From positions 1 through 56,615 of the forward strand of contig NZ_JOFS01000043.1 in assembly GCF_000719285.1 (NCBI RefSeq): 56,615 nucleotides of DNA, given 5' to 3'. Positions 48,218-56,523 of this stretch are shown piece by piece (position 1 is the stretch's first letter; the number at the start of each line of letters is the position of its first letter). The stretch comes from Streptomyces bicolor. Lineage in GTDB: Bacteria; Actinomycetota; Actinomycetes; Streptomycetales; Streptomycetaceae. The translations under genes and the position numbers were made by a program. The notes under the pieces are model-generated. The model ran no database searches. It was not told the DNA's origin and saw only the letters and a list, made by a program, of their open reading frames with translations.

Positions 48218-49822
48218 GTGTCCCCCGAGCCCCAACGCCTCTCCCCCGTCTCCTCCCCCGCTCCCTCCTTGACCGAGGTGGAGACCCACGGCGTCGACCG
48301 CATCCCCGACGCCGAGCGCACCGCGACCCCGCTCGATCTCTTCCGCCTCGCCTTCGGCGGCGCCAACACCTTCTCCACCTGTGTCCTCGGCGCCTTCCCG
48401 ATCCTGTTCGGCCTCTCCTTCTGGCAGGGCCTCGCGGCCACGCTGCTCGGGGTCGTCATGGGCGCGCTGATCCTCTGCCCGATGGCGGTGTTCGGCCCGG
48501 TCAACGGCACCAACAACGCCGTCTCGTCCTCCGCGCACCTCGGAGTGCACGGCCGCGTCGTCGGCTCCTTCCTCTCCCTGCTGACGGCCGTCGCGTTCTT
48601 CTCGATCTCGGTGTGGAGCTCGGGCGACGCCCTGGTCGGCGGCGCGCACCGGCTCTTCGGTCTGACCCGCGGCAACCTCTCGTACGTCGTCGCGTACGCC
48701 CTGTTCGCCGGCCTGGTCCTCGCGGTCTGTGTCTACGGCTTCCGTCTCATGCTGTTCGTCAACAAGGTCGCCGTGCCGTCGGCCGGCCTGCTGTTCCTGC
48801 TCGGCGCGATCGCGTTCGCCGGCGACTTCGATCCGTCGTACGCGGGTGTCTTCACGGACTCCGCGGACGCGGCGACCCGGTCGCTGTTCTGGCCGTCGTT
48901 CATCGGGGCGGCCCTGATCGTGCTGTCCAACCCCGTCTCGTTCGGGGCGTTCCTCGGGGACTGGTCGCGCTACATCCCGGCGAGCACACCGCGCCGCAAG
49001 GTGATCGGCGCCGCGTTCCTGTCGCAGATCGCGACGCTGCTGCCGTTCGTGTTCGGCCTGGCGACCGCGAGCATCATCGCCACGAAGGTGCCCGAGTACG
49101 TCGATCCGGCCGCCCCCGACTTCGTGGGCGGGCTGCTGGCGATCTCGCCGGGCTGGTACTTCCTGCCGGTGTGTCTGCTGGCGCTGATCGGCGGCATGGC
49201 GACGGGCACGACGGCGCTGTACGGGACCGGGCTCGACTTCTCGTCGGTGTTCCCCCGGCTGTCGCGGGTGCGGGCGACGCTGCTGGTCGGCGGGCTGTCG
49301 ATCGCGTTCATCTTCATCGGGCGGTTCGGGCTCGACCTGGTGCGGTCGATCTCGACCTTCGCCACCGTGATCATCACGTGCACCACGCCGTGGATGGTGG
49401 TGATGATGCTGGGCTACTGGACCCGGCGCGGCTGGTACGACCCCGACGCCCTCCAGGTCTTCAACCGCCGTCAGCGCGGCGGCCGATACTGGTTCGCTCA
49501 CGGCTGGAACTGGCGGGGTATGACCGCCTGGTGGGTGGCGGCGCTGATCGGCGTGCTGTTCACCAACATCCCGGGCCAGTTCGTCGGCCCGCTGGGCGAT
49601 CTCGCCGCCGGCGTGGACATCAGCCTGCCGCTGTCCCTGGTCGTCGCCGCCGTGCTGTTCCTGGCGCTGCTGCGGCTGTTCCCCGAGCCGCGGGCGGTGT
49701 ACGGGCCCGAGGGCGCGCGGCTGGCGCGTACCGTCGAGGTGCCGGTGCCGCCGATCACCGGCCCGGGCGCGAAGGCCGACGGGGAGCCGTTGTCAGACCC
49801 GTCCGCTACGTTGCGGGCATGA
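48218..49822 (+). CDS. NCS1 family nucleobase/allantoin permease
   Basis: A 534-residue membrane transporter with about 12 helices. NCS1 features include FGGANTFSTCVLGAFPILFGLSFWQGL near the start, GPVNGTNNAVSSSAHLGVHGR, FLGDWSRYIP and IGGMATGTTALYG. Characterised relatives take up cytosine, purines or allantoin with protons or sodium. The GTG at 48218 precedes MSPEPQRLSP; no earlier start is good. Its stop overlaps the start of the esterase gene by 4 bp. The region 48024-48217 is non-coding GC-rich sequence with nothing distinct. Confidence 0.87.
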   Translation: MSPEPQRLSPVSSPAPSLTEVETHGVDRIPDAERTATPLDLFRLAFGGANTFSTCVLGAFPILFGLSFWQGLAATLLGVVMGALILCPMAVFGPVNGTNNAVSSSAHLGVHGRVVGSFLSLLTAVAFFSISVWSSGDALVGGAHRLFGLTRGNLSYVVAYALFAGLVLAVCVYGFRLMLFVNKVAVPSAGLLFLLGAIAFAGDFDPSYAGVFTDSADAATRSLFWPSFIGAALIVLSNPVSFGAFLGDWSRYIPASTPRRKVIGAAFLSQIATLLPFVFGLATASIIATKVPEYVDPAAPDFVGGLLAISPGWYFLPVCLLALIGGMATGTTALYGTGLDFSSVFPRLSRVRATLLVGGLSIAFIFIGRFGLDLVRSISTFATVIITCTTPWMVVMMLGYWTRRGWYDPDALQVFNRRQRGGRYWFAHGWNWRGMTAWWVAALIGVLFTNIPGQFVGPLGDLAAGVDISLPLSLVVAAVLFLALLRLFPEPRAVYGPEGARLARTVEVPVPPITGPGAKADGEPLSDPSATLRA

Positions 49823-50514
49823 CCAACTTCGTACTGGTGGCAGGTGCTTGGCTCGGGGCGTGGGCGTGGGACGAGGTGGCCGCCGAACTGCGCGCGGCCG
49901 GGCATGACGTCCATCCGCTCACGCTGTCCGGCCTCGCCGAGAAACAGGGCGTTCCGGCCGGACAGCAGACCCATGTCCGGGACATCGTGGGGGAGGTCGA
50001 ACGCCTCGGTCTGCGGGACGTCGTCCTCGTCGGGCACAGTTACGCGGGCGTGCCCGTCGGGCAGGCGGCCGAGGGGATCGGTGATCGGCTGCGGCACGTG
50101 GTGCTGGTCGACGCCAACGTCGCCGTCGACGGTGAGACGTTCCTGTCCGGCTGGCCGAGCGACGAGGTGCGGGCGGCGATCGAGGCGCACGGAGGCATCT
50201 GGCCGCGGCCGACCGCGGCCGACTTCTCGGGCCAGGGGCTGACGGACGAGCAGATCGCCCGCATCGTCGACGGCTGCACCCCGCACCCGGGCGCCACACT
50301 CACCGAACCGGCGGTCGTACCACGCCCGTTGAGCGAGCTCCCGGGCACTTACGTCAAGTGCCTCCTCGACGGCGAGGAACCATGGGGCGCCGCGGCAGAA
50401 CTGCTCAAGAGCGACCGCTGGGAGTTGGTGAACATGGACACCGGCCACTGGCCGATGTTCTCCCAGCCTCGCGAACTGGCCGGCATCCTGCACGAGTCGG
50501 CGACCGCCCTCTGA
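49819..50514 (+). CDS. alpha/beta hydrolase, salicylate-esterase/HNL-like
   Basis: A 231-residue cytosolic hydrolase of the type near plant hydroxynitrile lyases and salicylate esterases. It opens FVLVAGAWLGAWAWDEVAAEL, has the nucleophile in VLVGHSYAGVPVG, and the His in NMDTGHWPMFSQP near the end; the Asp lies before in a LVDANVA-like cap region. It starts at ATGA, overlapping the permease stop, so the two are co-translated. It could release the small molecule taken up by the permease from an ester. Confidence 0.83.
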   Translation: MTNFVLVAGAWLGAWAWDEVAAELRAAGHDVHPLTLSGLAEKQGVPAGQQTHVRDIVGEVERLGLRDVVLVGHSYAGVPVGQAAEGIGDRLRHVVLVDANVAVDGETFLSGWPSDEVRAAIEAHGGIWPRPTAADFSGQGLTDEQIARIVDGCTPHPGATLTEPAVVPRPLSELPGTYVKCLLDGEEPWGAAAELLKSDRWELVNMDTGHWPMFSQPRELAGILHESATAL

Positions 50515-50587
50515 TCCACTGCCCCGCCTACCGGTCGGTATGGTCGGCGTACAGCGCGTTCTCAGTGACGAGAGGCGGGGCGTACGC

Positions 50588-51757
50588 ATGGGCAAGCACT
50601 GGGCGGACTTCCAGTACGAGATCTACCTGAACGGGATGTCGGGCGCCGTACCCCGCCTCCCCACCGATCTGACCCGGCTGGAGGAGCTGACCGAGCAGCG
50701 CCTCGGTCCCGGTCCCGTCGGCTATGTGGCGGGCAGCGCGGGCGACGGCAGCACCGCCCGCGCCAACCGGGCGGCCCTCGGGCGACGCCGGATCGTGCCG
50801 CGCATGCTGCGGGACGTGCACGAACGGGATCTGTCCGTGGAGGTGCTGGGCCGCCCCCTGCCCGCTCCCCTGGCACTGGCGCCGGTCGGAGTGCTGTCGA
50901 TCATGCACCCGGACGCCGAGTGCGCCGCCGCCCGAGCCGCCGCCGCGCAGGGCGTGCCGTTCATCCTGTCGTCGGCGTCCAGCACACCCATGGAGCAGGT
51001 CGCGGAGGCGATGGGGGACGCCGAGCGCTGGTTCCAGCTGTACTGGCCCAAGGACCCGGAGGTGGCCCGGAGTTTCCTGCGCCGGGCGAAGGCGGCCGGG
51101 TTCACCGCGCTCGTCGTCACGCTGGACACGCCGATGCTGGCCTGGCGGCCACGCGACCTCGACAAGGCCTATCTGCCGTTCCTGCACGGCGTGGGGACCG
51201 CCAACTACTTCTCCGACCCGGCCTTCCAGGCCGGTCTGGCCAAGCCGGTGCACGAGGATCCGAACGCGGCCGTCATGCACTTCGTCGGCATGTTCGCGGA
51301 CCCCGCCAAGACCTGGCCCGACCTGGCGTTCCTGCGGGAGAACTGGGACGGCCCGATCGTCCTGAAGGGCATCCTGCACCCGGACGACGCCCGCGCGGCC
51401 GCCGACGCCGGGATGGACGGGGTCGTCGTCTCCAATCACGGCGGCCGCCAGGTCGCCGGATCCATCGGGGCGGCCGACGCCCTGCCCCGGGTCGTGGAGG
51501 CGGTCGGCGACCGGCTGACGGTGCTGTTCGACAGCGGGATCCGTACCGGGGACGACGTCTTCAAGGCGCTCGCCCTCGGCGCGCGGGCGGTACTCGTCGG
51601 ACGGCCGTACGCCTATGGGCTCGGCCTCGACGGGCAGGCGGGTGTCGAGCACGTCATCCGCTGTCTGCTCGCCGAACTCGACCTCACCCTCGCCCTGTCC
51701 GGGCACGCCACCCCTGCCACGATCGGGCCCGCCGACCTCATCGAGGAATCCGCATGA
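50588..51757 (+). CDS. FMN-dependent alpha-hydroxy-acid oxidase (lactate oxidase/monooxygenase-like)
   Basis: A 389-residue TIM-barrel flavoenzyme. Motifs: VAGSAGDGSTARANR, GRRRIVPRMLRDV, APVGVLSIMHPDAE, FQLYWPKDPEVA, LVVTLDTPMLAWRPRD, and the FMN-binding and proton-acceptor block VVVSNHGGRQVAGSIGAADALP (His). DSGIRTGDDVFKALALGA follows. It oxidises 2-hydroxyacids such as lactate to 2-oxoacids. The ATG at 50588 is preceded by GAGAGGCGGGG. Its stop overlaps the dehydrogenase start by 4 bp. Confidence 0.9.
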   Translation: MGKHWADFQYEIYLNGMSGAVPRLPTDLTRLEELTEQRLGPGPVGYVAGSAGDGSTARANRAALGRRRIVPRMLRDVHERDLSVEVLGRPLPAPLALAPVGVLSIMHPDAECAAARAAAAQGVPFILSSASSTPMEQVAEAMGDAERWFQLYWPKDPEVARSFLRRAKAAGFTALVVTLDTPMLAWRPRDLDKAYLPFLHGVGTANYFSDPAFQAGLAKPVHEDPNAAVMHFVGMFADPAKTWPDLAFLRENWDGPIVLKGILHPDDARAAADAGMDGVVVSNHGGRQVAGSIGAADALPRVVEAVGDRLTVLFDSGIRTGDDVFKALALGARAVLVGRPYAYGLGLDGQAGVEHVIRCLLAELDLTLALSGHATPATIGPADLIEESA

Positions 51758-52731
51758 CCACCCCGAAGAACGTCCTCGCCGTCATCTCGCCCCACGTGGG
51801 CGGCCGTGGCATCGGAGCCGGACTGGCCACCCTCTTTCCCGAGGGCGCGAACGTCACCGTCGTCGAGGCGGTCGACGAGGACCCGGCCGCCCTGCGCTCC
51901 GCCCACGTCGTCATCACCGCGCTCGCGCCCGTGACCGCCGAACACCTCACCGGAGCACCAGAGTTGGAGCTGGTGCAGTGCGCCAGCCACGGATTCGACT
52001 ACGTCGACGTGGACGCGGCACGCGAGCGCGGAGTGCGGGTGTGCAACATCGGCTCCAGCGGCGCCGAGGCACAGAACGTGGCCGAGCAGACCTTCGCGCT
52101 CATGCTCGCCATGGCCAAGCAACTCGTCCCCGCCCACACCGCGCTCGTCGAGGCCGACTGGGCACTCCCCCGTCTCCAGCACTCGCTGACCGAGCTGTGC
52201 GGCAAGACGCTCGGCATCATCGGCCTGGGCCAGATCGGACGGCAGGTCGCCCGCCGCGCGGTCGCCTTCGACATGAGCGTCGTCTACGCCGGACGACACC
52301 GGCTGCCGCCGGAGACGGAGGCCGAGTACGGCGGCGCCCGACACGTGCCGCTCGACGAACTGCTGAGCGCCGCCGACTACATCTCCCTGCACACCCCGCT
52401 CACCGACGATACCCGGCATCTGCTGAACGCCGAACGGCTGGCGCTGCTCAAGCCGGCGGCGTTCGTGATCAACACCGCGCGAGGCGCCCTGATCGACCAG
52501 GACGCCCTCGCGGACGCGCTGGAGAAGGGCGCCCTGGCCGGAGCGGGCATCGACGTCTTCGACCCCGAACCACCCACCCCGGCCCTGCGCCTCCTCCGCG
52601 CCCCGAACGTGGTGCTCTCCCCGCACGCCGGTGGCGTCACCCGCGAGACCCTGGTCCGGATCGCGCTGGCCGCGGTCGAGAACGTGACCGCCTTCCTGTC
52701 GGGCGGAGCACCACGGGATGTCGTGAACTAG
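51754..52731 (+). CDS. D-2-hydroxyacid dehydrogenase
   Basis: A 325-residue NAD-dependent dehydrogenase. The cofactor loop is LGIIGLGQIGRQVA. The active-site Arg is in NTARGALID, the Glu in FDPEPPTPAL and the His in LSPHAGGVTRETL. QCASHGFDYVDVDAARERGV marks the substrate domain. It reduces 2-oxoacids to D-hydroxyacids or the reverse, so it could act with the preceding oxidase on one 2-oxoacid/2-hydroxyacid pair. It is translationally coupled to that gene. The next gene is convergent. Confidence 0.88.
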   Translation: MTTPKNVLAVISPHVGGRGIGAGLATLFPEGANVTVVEAVDEDPAALRSAHVVITALAPVTAEHLTGAPELELVQCASHGFDYVDVDAARERGVRVCNIGSSGAEAQNVAEQTFALMLAMAKQLVPAHTALVEADWALPRLQHSLTELCGKTLGIIGLGQIGRQVARRAVAFDMSVVYAGRHRLPPETEAEYGGARHVPLDELLSAADYISLHTPLTDDTRHLLNAERLALLKPAAFVINTARGALIDQDALADALEKGALAGAGIDVFDPEPPTPALRLLRAPNVVLSPHAGGVTRETLVRIALAAVENVTAFLSGGAPRDVVN

Positions 52732-52797
52732 GCCGATGCGGGCCGGTCCCGGACAAGCCACCCACGAGCCAAGCCGCCTGCCGGTCCCGGTCCACGC

Positions 52798-54414
52798 CTA
52801 CGTCTCCTCCCGATCCAACCCCACGGCCCGCGCCGCCGGCGTCCCGGTCTCCCCGCTCGACAACGAGCCCGGGCTCGCCGACGACACCGGATCGGTGAGC
52901 CAGCGCTGCGCGTCAGAGCCGTCGCGGACCTTGACGACGATGTCGGCGCCCGCGTCAGGTGTGGTGGCCGCGAGGGCGAGCTGGTCGTCCCAGCGGGGCA
53001 GCAACTCGCCCTGCACGGTGAGGTCGTAGCGCACGTCGTCGGCCCGCTTCGCGTCGTCGTCGGCACACTCCCCGAGGATCACCACACCGGCGTCGGCGTG
53101 CGAGTCGAGGCACAGTTCGGGGTCCGCCACACTGCGCAGCAGGCCGTCCTTCTCGTACGACCACTGCTGGGTGTCGTCGGCCGAGCACTCGGCCAGCTCG
53201 GTCCCGGCCCCGGCCTTCGGCTCGCCCCGGATGTCGAGGCACAGCTCCGCGTCGGCATTGCGCAGCCTGGACTGAAGCGGTGCGGTGGGGAGCTGGGCGG
53301 TGCCGGGCGGTGCGGAGGAAACCGCGGGCGGCACCTGGGTTTCGGTGCCGCCACCGGTGGCCGAGGCGGCCGGGTCGACCCCGTCGTCGTCCGACAGCAG
53401 ACCGGCGGCGAGCATGGCGGCGATCAGCCCGGCGGAAGCCAGCCCCACGCCCGTCAGCAGCGTCCGCGAGGAGCGCGGTCCGCCGGCGGGTCTGCGGACC
53501 TGCACGGGGATGCGCGACAGGAGGCGTCGTCGTCCGGCGCCGTGCCGGGCGGAGCCGCGCGTGCGGGGCCCGTCGGACCGCGCACGGCCCGGACGGGTGT
53601 CCAGATAGCGGCGCGCGCCCCACCCGAGCACCGCCTCGGCGATCAGCACGCCCAACCCGCCCTCGAAATGACTCAGTTGTTCGGCGGCGTTACGGCAGTA
53701 GCGGCACTCCGTCAGATGCTGCTGGACATCCGGCAGAAGGGCCCCGCCCCGGCGAATCGGGACGTCGAGGAGGCGGTTGTAGAACCGGCAATCCTTCGTC
53801 GGCGCGAGTTCCCGATGGGCATGTACACAACCTTCGCGGAATTTATCACGCGCCTGTTCGAGAGCGGCCGACGCGGTAACGGCATCCATGCCCAACAGAC
53901 CGGCCGGGACGCTTAGCGGCTCGGCCTCGACCTCGGTATGCCAGAGCAGGCAGCGGGCAAGTCCCGGAAGCGCCTGGAACGACCGATCGGCGAGCTTTCG
54001 ATTTTCGGGCGTCATCGACTTCGCCGTACGCATACCGCGACCACCGGCGGGTTTCGCCAGTTCCGGCAGAACGCCCGCTATTCGGCCCTCGGACGACCAC
54101 TGCCGGACCGTGTCCCGGACGGCGACGAGCAGCCGGGGCCGCAGCGCGACGGCGGGTTCGCCCAGCGCCAGACGGTCGAGGACCTGGTGGAAGGCGGCGG
54201 CGGTGACCATGTCGGCGACAGCCGACGGAGCGGCGAGACAGATCACCGCGTATTCGCGACCGGGTTGCCAGTGCCGCGCCATGAGCAGCGCGACGGACGG
54301 AGCGGCCTCGGAGTCCGTACGGCCCCGCAGCCGTGCGGCGAGACCTTCGTCGGATTCCTCGGGAACTCCGCCGGGCGGCGGGTAAGGGGGGCGAGGGGGG
54401 TGGGGGGTGAGCAC
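52798..54414 (-). CDS. membrane-anchored sigma-like protein with zinc finger and lectin (beta-trefoil) domain
   Basis: A 538-residue fusion. Residues about 30-200 look like a strongly diverged ECF sigma factor: VALLMARHWQPGREYAVICL, VLDRLALGEPAVALRPRLLVAVRDTVRQW, then RSFQALPGLARCLLWHTEVE. His233, Cys237 and Cys240 form an HxxxCxxC zinc motif (HLTECRYC). A single membrane helix lies at about 319-340. Outside, residues about 375-515 form a ricin-type beta-trefoil (ELCLDIRGEPKAG, TQQWSYEKDGLLRSV, ELCLDSHADAG, AQRW). The architecture parallels the sigma-CAP protein at 44167. It starts at a GTG (54414) with GGAAGG about 9 nt upstream. The lectin may sense glycan outside; whether it still acts as a sigma factor is unclear. 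Confidence 0.83.
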   Translation of the reverse strand: MLTPHPPRPPYPPPGGVPEESDEGLAARLRGRTDSEAAPSVALLMARHWQPGREYAVICLAAPSAVADMVTAAAFHQVLDRLALGEPAVALRPRLLVAVRDTVRQWSSEGRIAGVLPELAKPAGGRGMRTAKSMTPENRKLADRSFQALPGLARCLLWHTEVEAEPLSVPAGLLGMDAVTASAALEQARDKFREGCVHAHRELAPTKDCRFYNRLLDVPIRRGGALLPDVQQHLTECRYCRNAAEQLSHFEGGLGVLIAEAVLGWGARRYLDTRPGRARSDGPRTRGSARHGAGRRRLLSRIPVQVRRPAGGPRSSRTLLTGVGLASAGLIAAMLAAGLLSDDDGVDPAASATGGGTETQVPPAVSSAPPGTAQLPTAPLQSRLRNADAELCLDIRGEPKAGAGTELAECSADDTQQWSYEKDGLLRSVADPELCLDSHADAGVVILGECADDDAKRADDVRYDLTVQGELLPRWDDQLALAATTPDAGADIVVKVRDGSDAQRWLTDPVSSASPGSLSSGETGTPAARAVGLDREET

Positions 54415-54458
54415 TGAACGGAATCCTTCCCACGCGCATGTGACTCAGAAGGCCTGGT

Positions 54459-54497
54459 GCCGAAAAGGAGGAGCGGTCTGGTGTGTACCTTTTCGGC
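54459..54497 (-). promoter_or_regulatory. perfect 10-bp inverted repeat upstream of the sigma-lectin gene
   Basis: GCCGAAAAGG (54459-54468) and CCTTTTCGGC (54488-54497) form a perfect inverted repeat with a 19-nt spacer, 45-83 bp upstream of the GTG at 54414. It could be a regulator site or a leader hairpin. The rest of the gap 54415-54754 has no gene; its GC is somewhat lower than the coding parts. Confidence 0.5.
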
Positions 54498-54754
54498 GCG
54501 AGCGTGGGGAGCGCGAATTCACCAACGTCCATCCGTCCCGGTTCTCCACGGCACGAATGAGCCCCGGTCTTTTCCCACCCCCCACGGGTAGTTCACCCTT
54601 GCACAGCACGCTCGTGGCCAACAAGGCACTTGGGCAACATCCGGCCCATTGAAAGAAGGTCAGATACGACGGCAACACGCCGTAGCCGCACCACGTTTCG
54701 GCATTCCATGCGCCCCATGTGAAACGCACGCACGCGCCGGAGCGCCGTCGGGCC

Positions 54755-55132
54755 TCAGATCTGCCAGGAGCGCAGCCGGTCTGCCGCGCTGTACACGTCG
54801 ACCTTGCCGGAGATCAGGTCGCGGGCGAGATCGACGAGGGCGCCGTAGGGCGGGTCGATGCCGACGCCGCTGACGAACATGTAGGCCACCGCGGAGGCAC
54901 AGGCGAAGCGCGCGTTGGCCGAGGGAAGCGGCTTGAGCAGGGCGAGGGTGTGCAGCAGCGCGGCGGCCCGCCAGGCCGGGTCGGAGTCGACACCCAGGCG
55001 GGGCGGATCCACGCGATGGCGGGCGACGGCGGCGACCAACGCGGAGAAGTCGTTGATCGTGGGCTGGTCCGGCAGGACCTCTTCGTGACGCTGGAGCAGC
55101 CAGGGCACGTCGATATGAATGACAGGTGCCAT
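54755..55132 (-). CDS. Doc/Fic-like toxin, degenerate motif
   Basis: A 125-residue protein of the small actinobacterial Fic/Doc toxin type. The helical core is present (AWRAAALLHTLALL, ARFACASAVAYMFV, GKVDVYSAADRL). The Fic motif reads KPLPSANAR (residues 67-75). The catalytic His of HxFxxANK/GR is Lys67 and the Phe is Leu69; Asn73 and Arg75 remain. Thus AMP-transfer or phosphate-transfer activity may be lost, or the family uses a different chemistry. It lies 3 bp after the antitoxin gene. Its start is the ATG at 55132. Confidence 0.75.
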   Translation of the reverse strand: MAPVIHIDVPWLLQRHEEVLPDQPTINDFSALVAAVARHRVDPPRLGVDSDPAWRAAALLHTLALLKPLPSANARFACASAVAYMFVSGVGIDPPYGALVDLARDLISGKVDVYSAADRLRSWQI

Positions 55133-55135
55133 CGG

Positions 55136-55381
55136 TCAGGCGGCCCGTCCCTCGCCCTTGGCGGGCGGCTCGTCGTCGGGAAAGGCGGCCGCGAACTCGT
55201 CCGCGTGCGACGCGAAGAACCGGCGGAACGCCTCGGCGCCCTCCTGCAGCGCCCGGTGCCGGGCTATGTCGGCCGCGGCGGCCTCGCGCACGAGCGCCTT
55301 CATCGACGTACCGCGTTCCTTGGCGATCTGCCGCAGGTCCTCTAGCTCGCGGTCGCTGAACTCCACGTTGAGAGCTGGCAT
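55136..55381 (-). CDS. antitoxin of the Doc-like pair, ribbon-helix-helix type
   Basis: An 81-residue protein beginning MPALNVEFSDRELEDLRQIA, then ERGTSMKALVREAAAADIARHR: one strand, two helices, as in ribbon-helix-helix DNA-binding antitoxins. The acidic/Pro C-terminus would bind the toxin. It is 3 bp upstream of the toxin gene, the usual order. It should repress its own promoter. Confidence 0.78.
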   Translation of the reverse strand: MPALNVEFSDRELEDLRQIAKERGTSMKALVREAAAADIARHRALQEGAEAFRRFFASHADEFAAAFPDDEPPAKGEGRAA

Positions 55382-55530
55382 GCCCTCACGGTACCGCTCG
55401 GGTACTTAACCGTAAATACCCGCAGGTCAAGTGTGATGTACGACGGTACCGAGGGAGTGCGGAACGCTCTCGCGAGCACCGGTCCGCTCACACGGAATCC
55501 CCGAGACGTAGGTCACATTCGATCGGGGGA

Positions 55531-55558
55531 TGTCACACTCCTGCCCCCACCAGGCCTC
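55531..55558 (+). promoter_or_regulatory. ECF41-type autoregulated promoter
   Basis: TGTCACA (55531-55537) matches the -35 reported for ECF41 sigma factors. CCTC (55555-55558) after 17 nt is close to the CGTC -10. The sigma gene starts at 55591. A second partial copy, GTCACA, lies about 20 bp upstream. This supports self-activation. Confidence 0.5.
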
Positions 55559-55590
55559 GCAGTAGTGAGCGCGCACTGGGAGGCCCCCGT

Positions 55591-56523
55591 ATGTCCGACA
55601 TCCCCGCATCCGTCACCGACGAGGCGACCGGCGTCTTCGTCCGGCACCGTGAGCTGATGTTCGGCGTCGTCTACAACATGCTCGGCAGCGTCGCCGACAC
55701 CGAGGACGTCCTGCAGGAGACCTGGCTGTCGTGGACGGCGCGCGGCGGGGGCGCACCGCTGGACGGCATCACCAACCCGCGGGCGTACCTCGTGCGGATC
55801 GCGGTGAACCACGCGCTGGCCCGGCGGGCCGCGATCAGCCGCCGCCAGGAGACGTACGTCGGCCCGTGGCTGCCCGAGCCGCTGGTCGCGGACGGCGAGG
55901 GGGCCGGCGCCGACGACCCGGCCCTGCGCACCGAGTCCGTTTCGCTGGCGATGCTGGTCGTCCTGGAGTCGTTGACGCCGCTGGAGCGCGCGGTGTTCGT
56001 GCTGCACGAGGTGTTCGGGTACCCGCACGCGGAGATCGCGGAGATCATCGACCGCAGCCCGGCGGCGGTACGGCAGCTGGCGCATCGTGCCCGGGAGCAT
56101 GTGCACGCGCGCCGGCCGCTGTACGAGGCTCATCCGCGGGTGCGGCGAGAGGCGACCGAGCGGTTCGTGCGGGCCGCGGTGGGCGGCGACATCGCCGCGC
56201 TGATGGAGATCCTCGCGCCGGACGTGACGGTGTGGACGGACGCCGGCGGAAAACGGAAGCGGGCCGGGCTGCGCCCCGTGCACGGCCGGGACAAGGCGGT
56301 CCGGCTCTTCGACTCGTTCGCACGCCGGGGCGGTGCGGGCGGAGGCAACCTGGACCTGCGCTACCGGCGCGTCAACGGCGACGACGCGGCGGTGCTGTTC
56401 CAGGACGAGGAGCCGTACGCCGTGCTGGTCCTGGACCTGACACCGGACGGCGAGCGGGTGTCCGGCATCTACGTCGTGGCCAACCCGGACAAGCTCACGC
56501 ACCTCCACAGGGAGGAGGCATGA
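55591..56523 (+). CDS. ECF41-type sigma factor with SnoaL-like C-terminus (SigJ-like)
   Basis: A 310-residue sigma factor. Region 2: RHRELMFGVVYNMLGSVADTEDVLQETWLSW and NPRAYLVRIAVNHAL. Between the regions is WLPEPL (93-98), the ECF41 linker motif. Region 4: LTPLERAVFVLHEVFGYPHAEIAEIIDRSPAAVRQLAHRAR. The SnoaL-like extension (about 185-310) has DAGGK (DGGGK in the family) and ends NPDKL, motifs by which ECF41 factors control their own activity without a separate anti-sigma protein. GGGAGG precedes the ATG. ECF41 genes usually adjoin a carboxymuconolactone-decarboxylase-like target, which would lie beyond the window end. Confidence 0.92.
   Translation: MSDIPASVTDEATGVFVRHRELMFGVVYNMLGSVADTEDVLQETWLSWTARGGGAPLDGITNPRAYLVRIAVNHALARRAAISRRQETYVGPWLPEPLVADGEGAGADDPALRTESVSLAMLVVLESLTPLERAVFVLHEVFGYPHAEIAEIIDRSPAAVRQLAHRAREHVHARRPLYEAHPRVRREATERFVRAAVGGDIAALMEILAPDVTVWTDAGGKRKRAGLRPVHGRDKAVRLFDSFARRGGAGGGNLDLRYRRVNGDDAAVLFQDEEPYAVLVLDLTPDGERVSGIYVVANPDKLTHLHREEA

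Noticed and set aside
54407..54652. 81-codon plus-strand ORF in the gap before the Doc-like gene
   Set aside because: No ribosome-binding site, atypical codon use, and it covers the inverted repeat.
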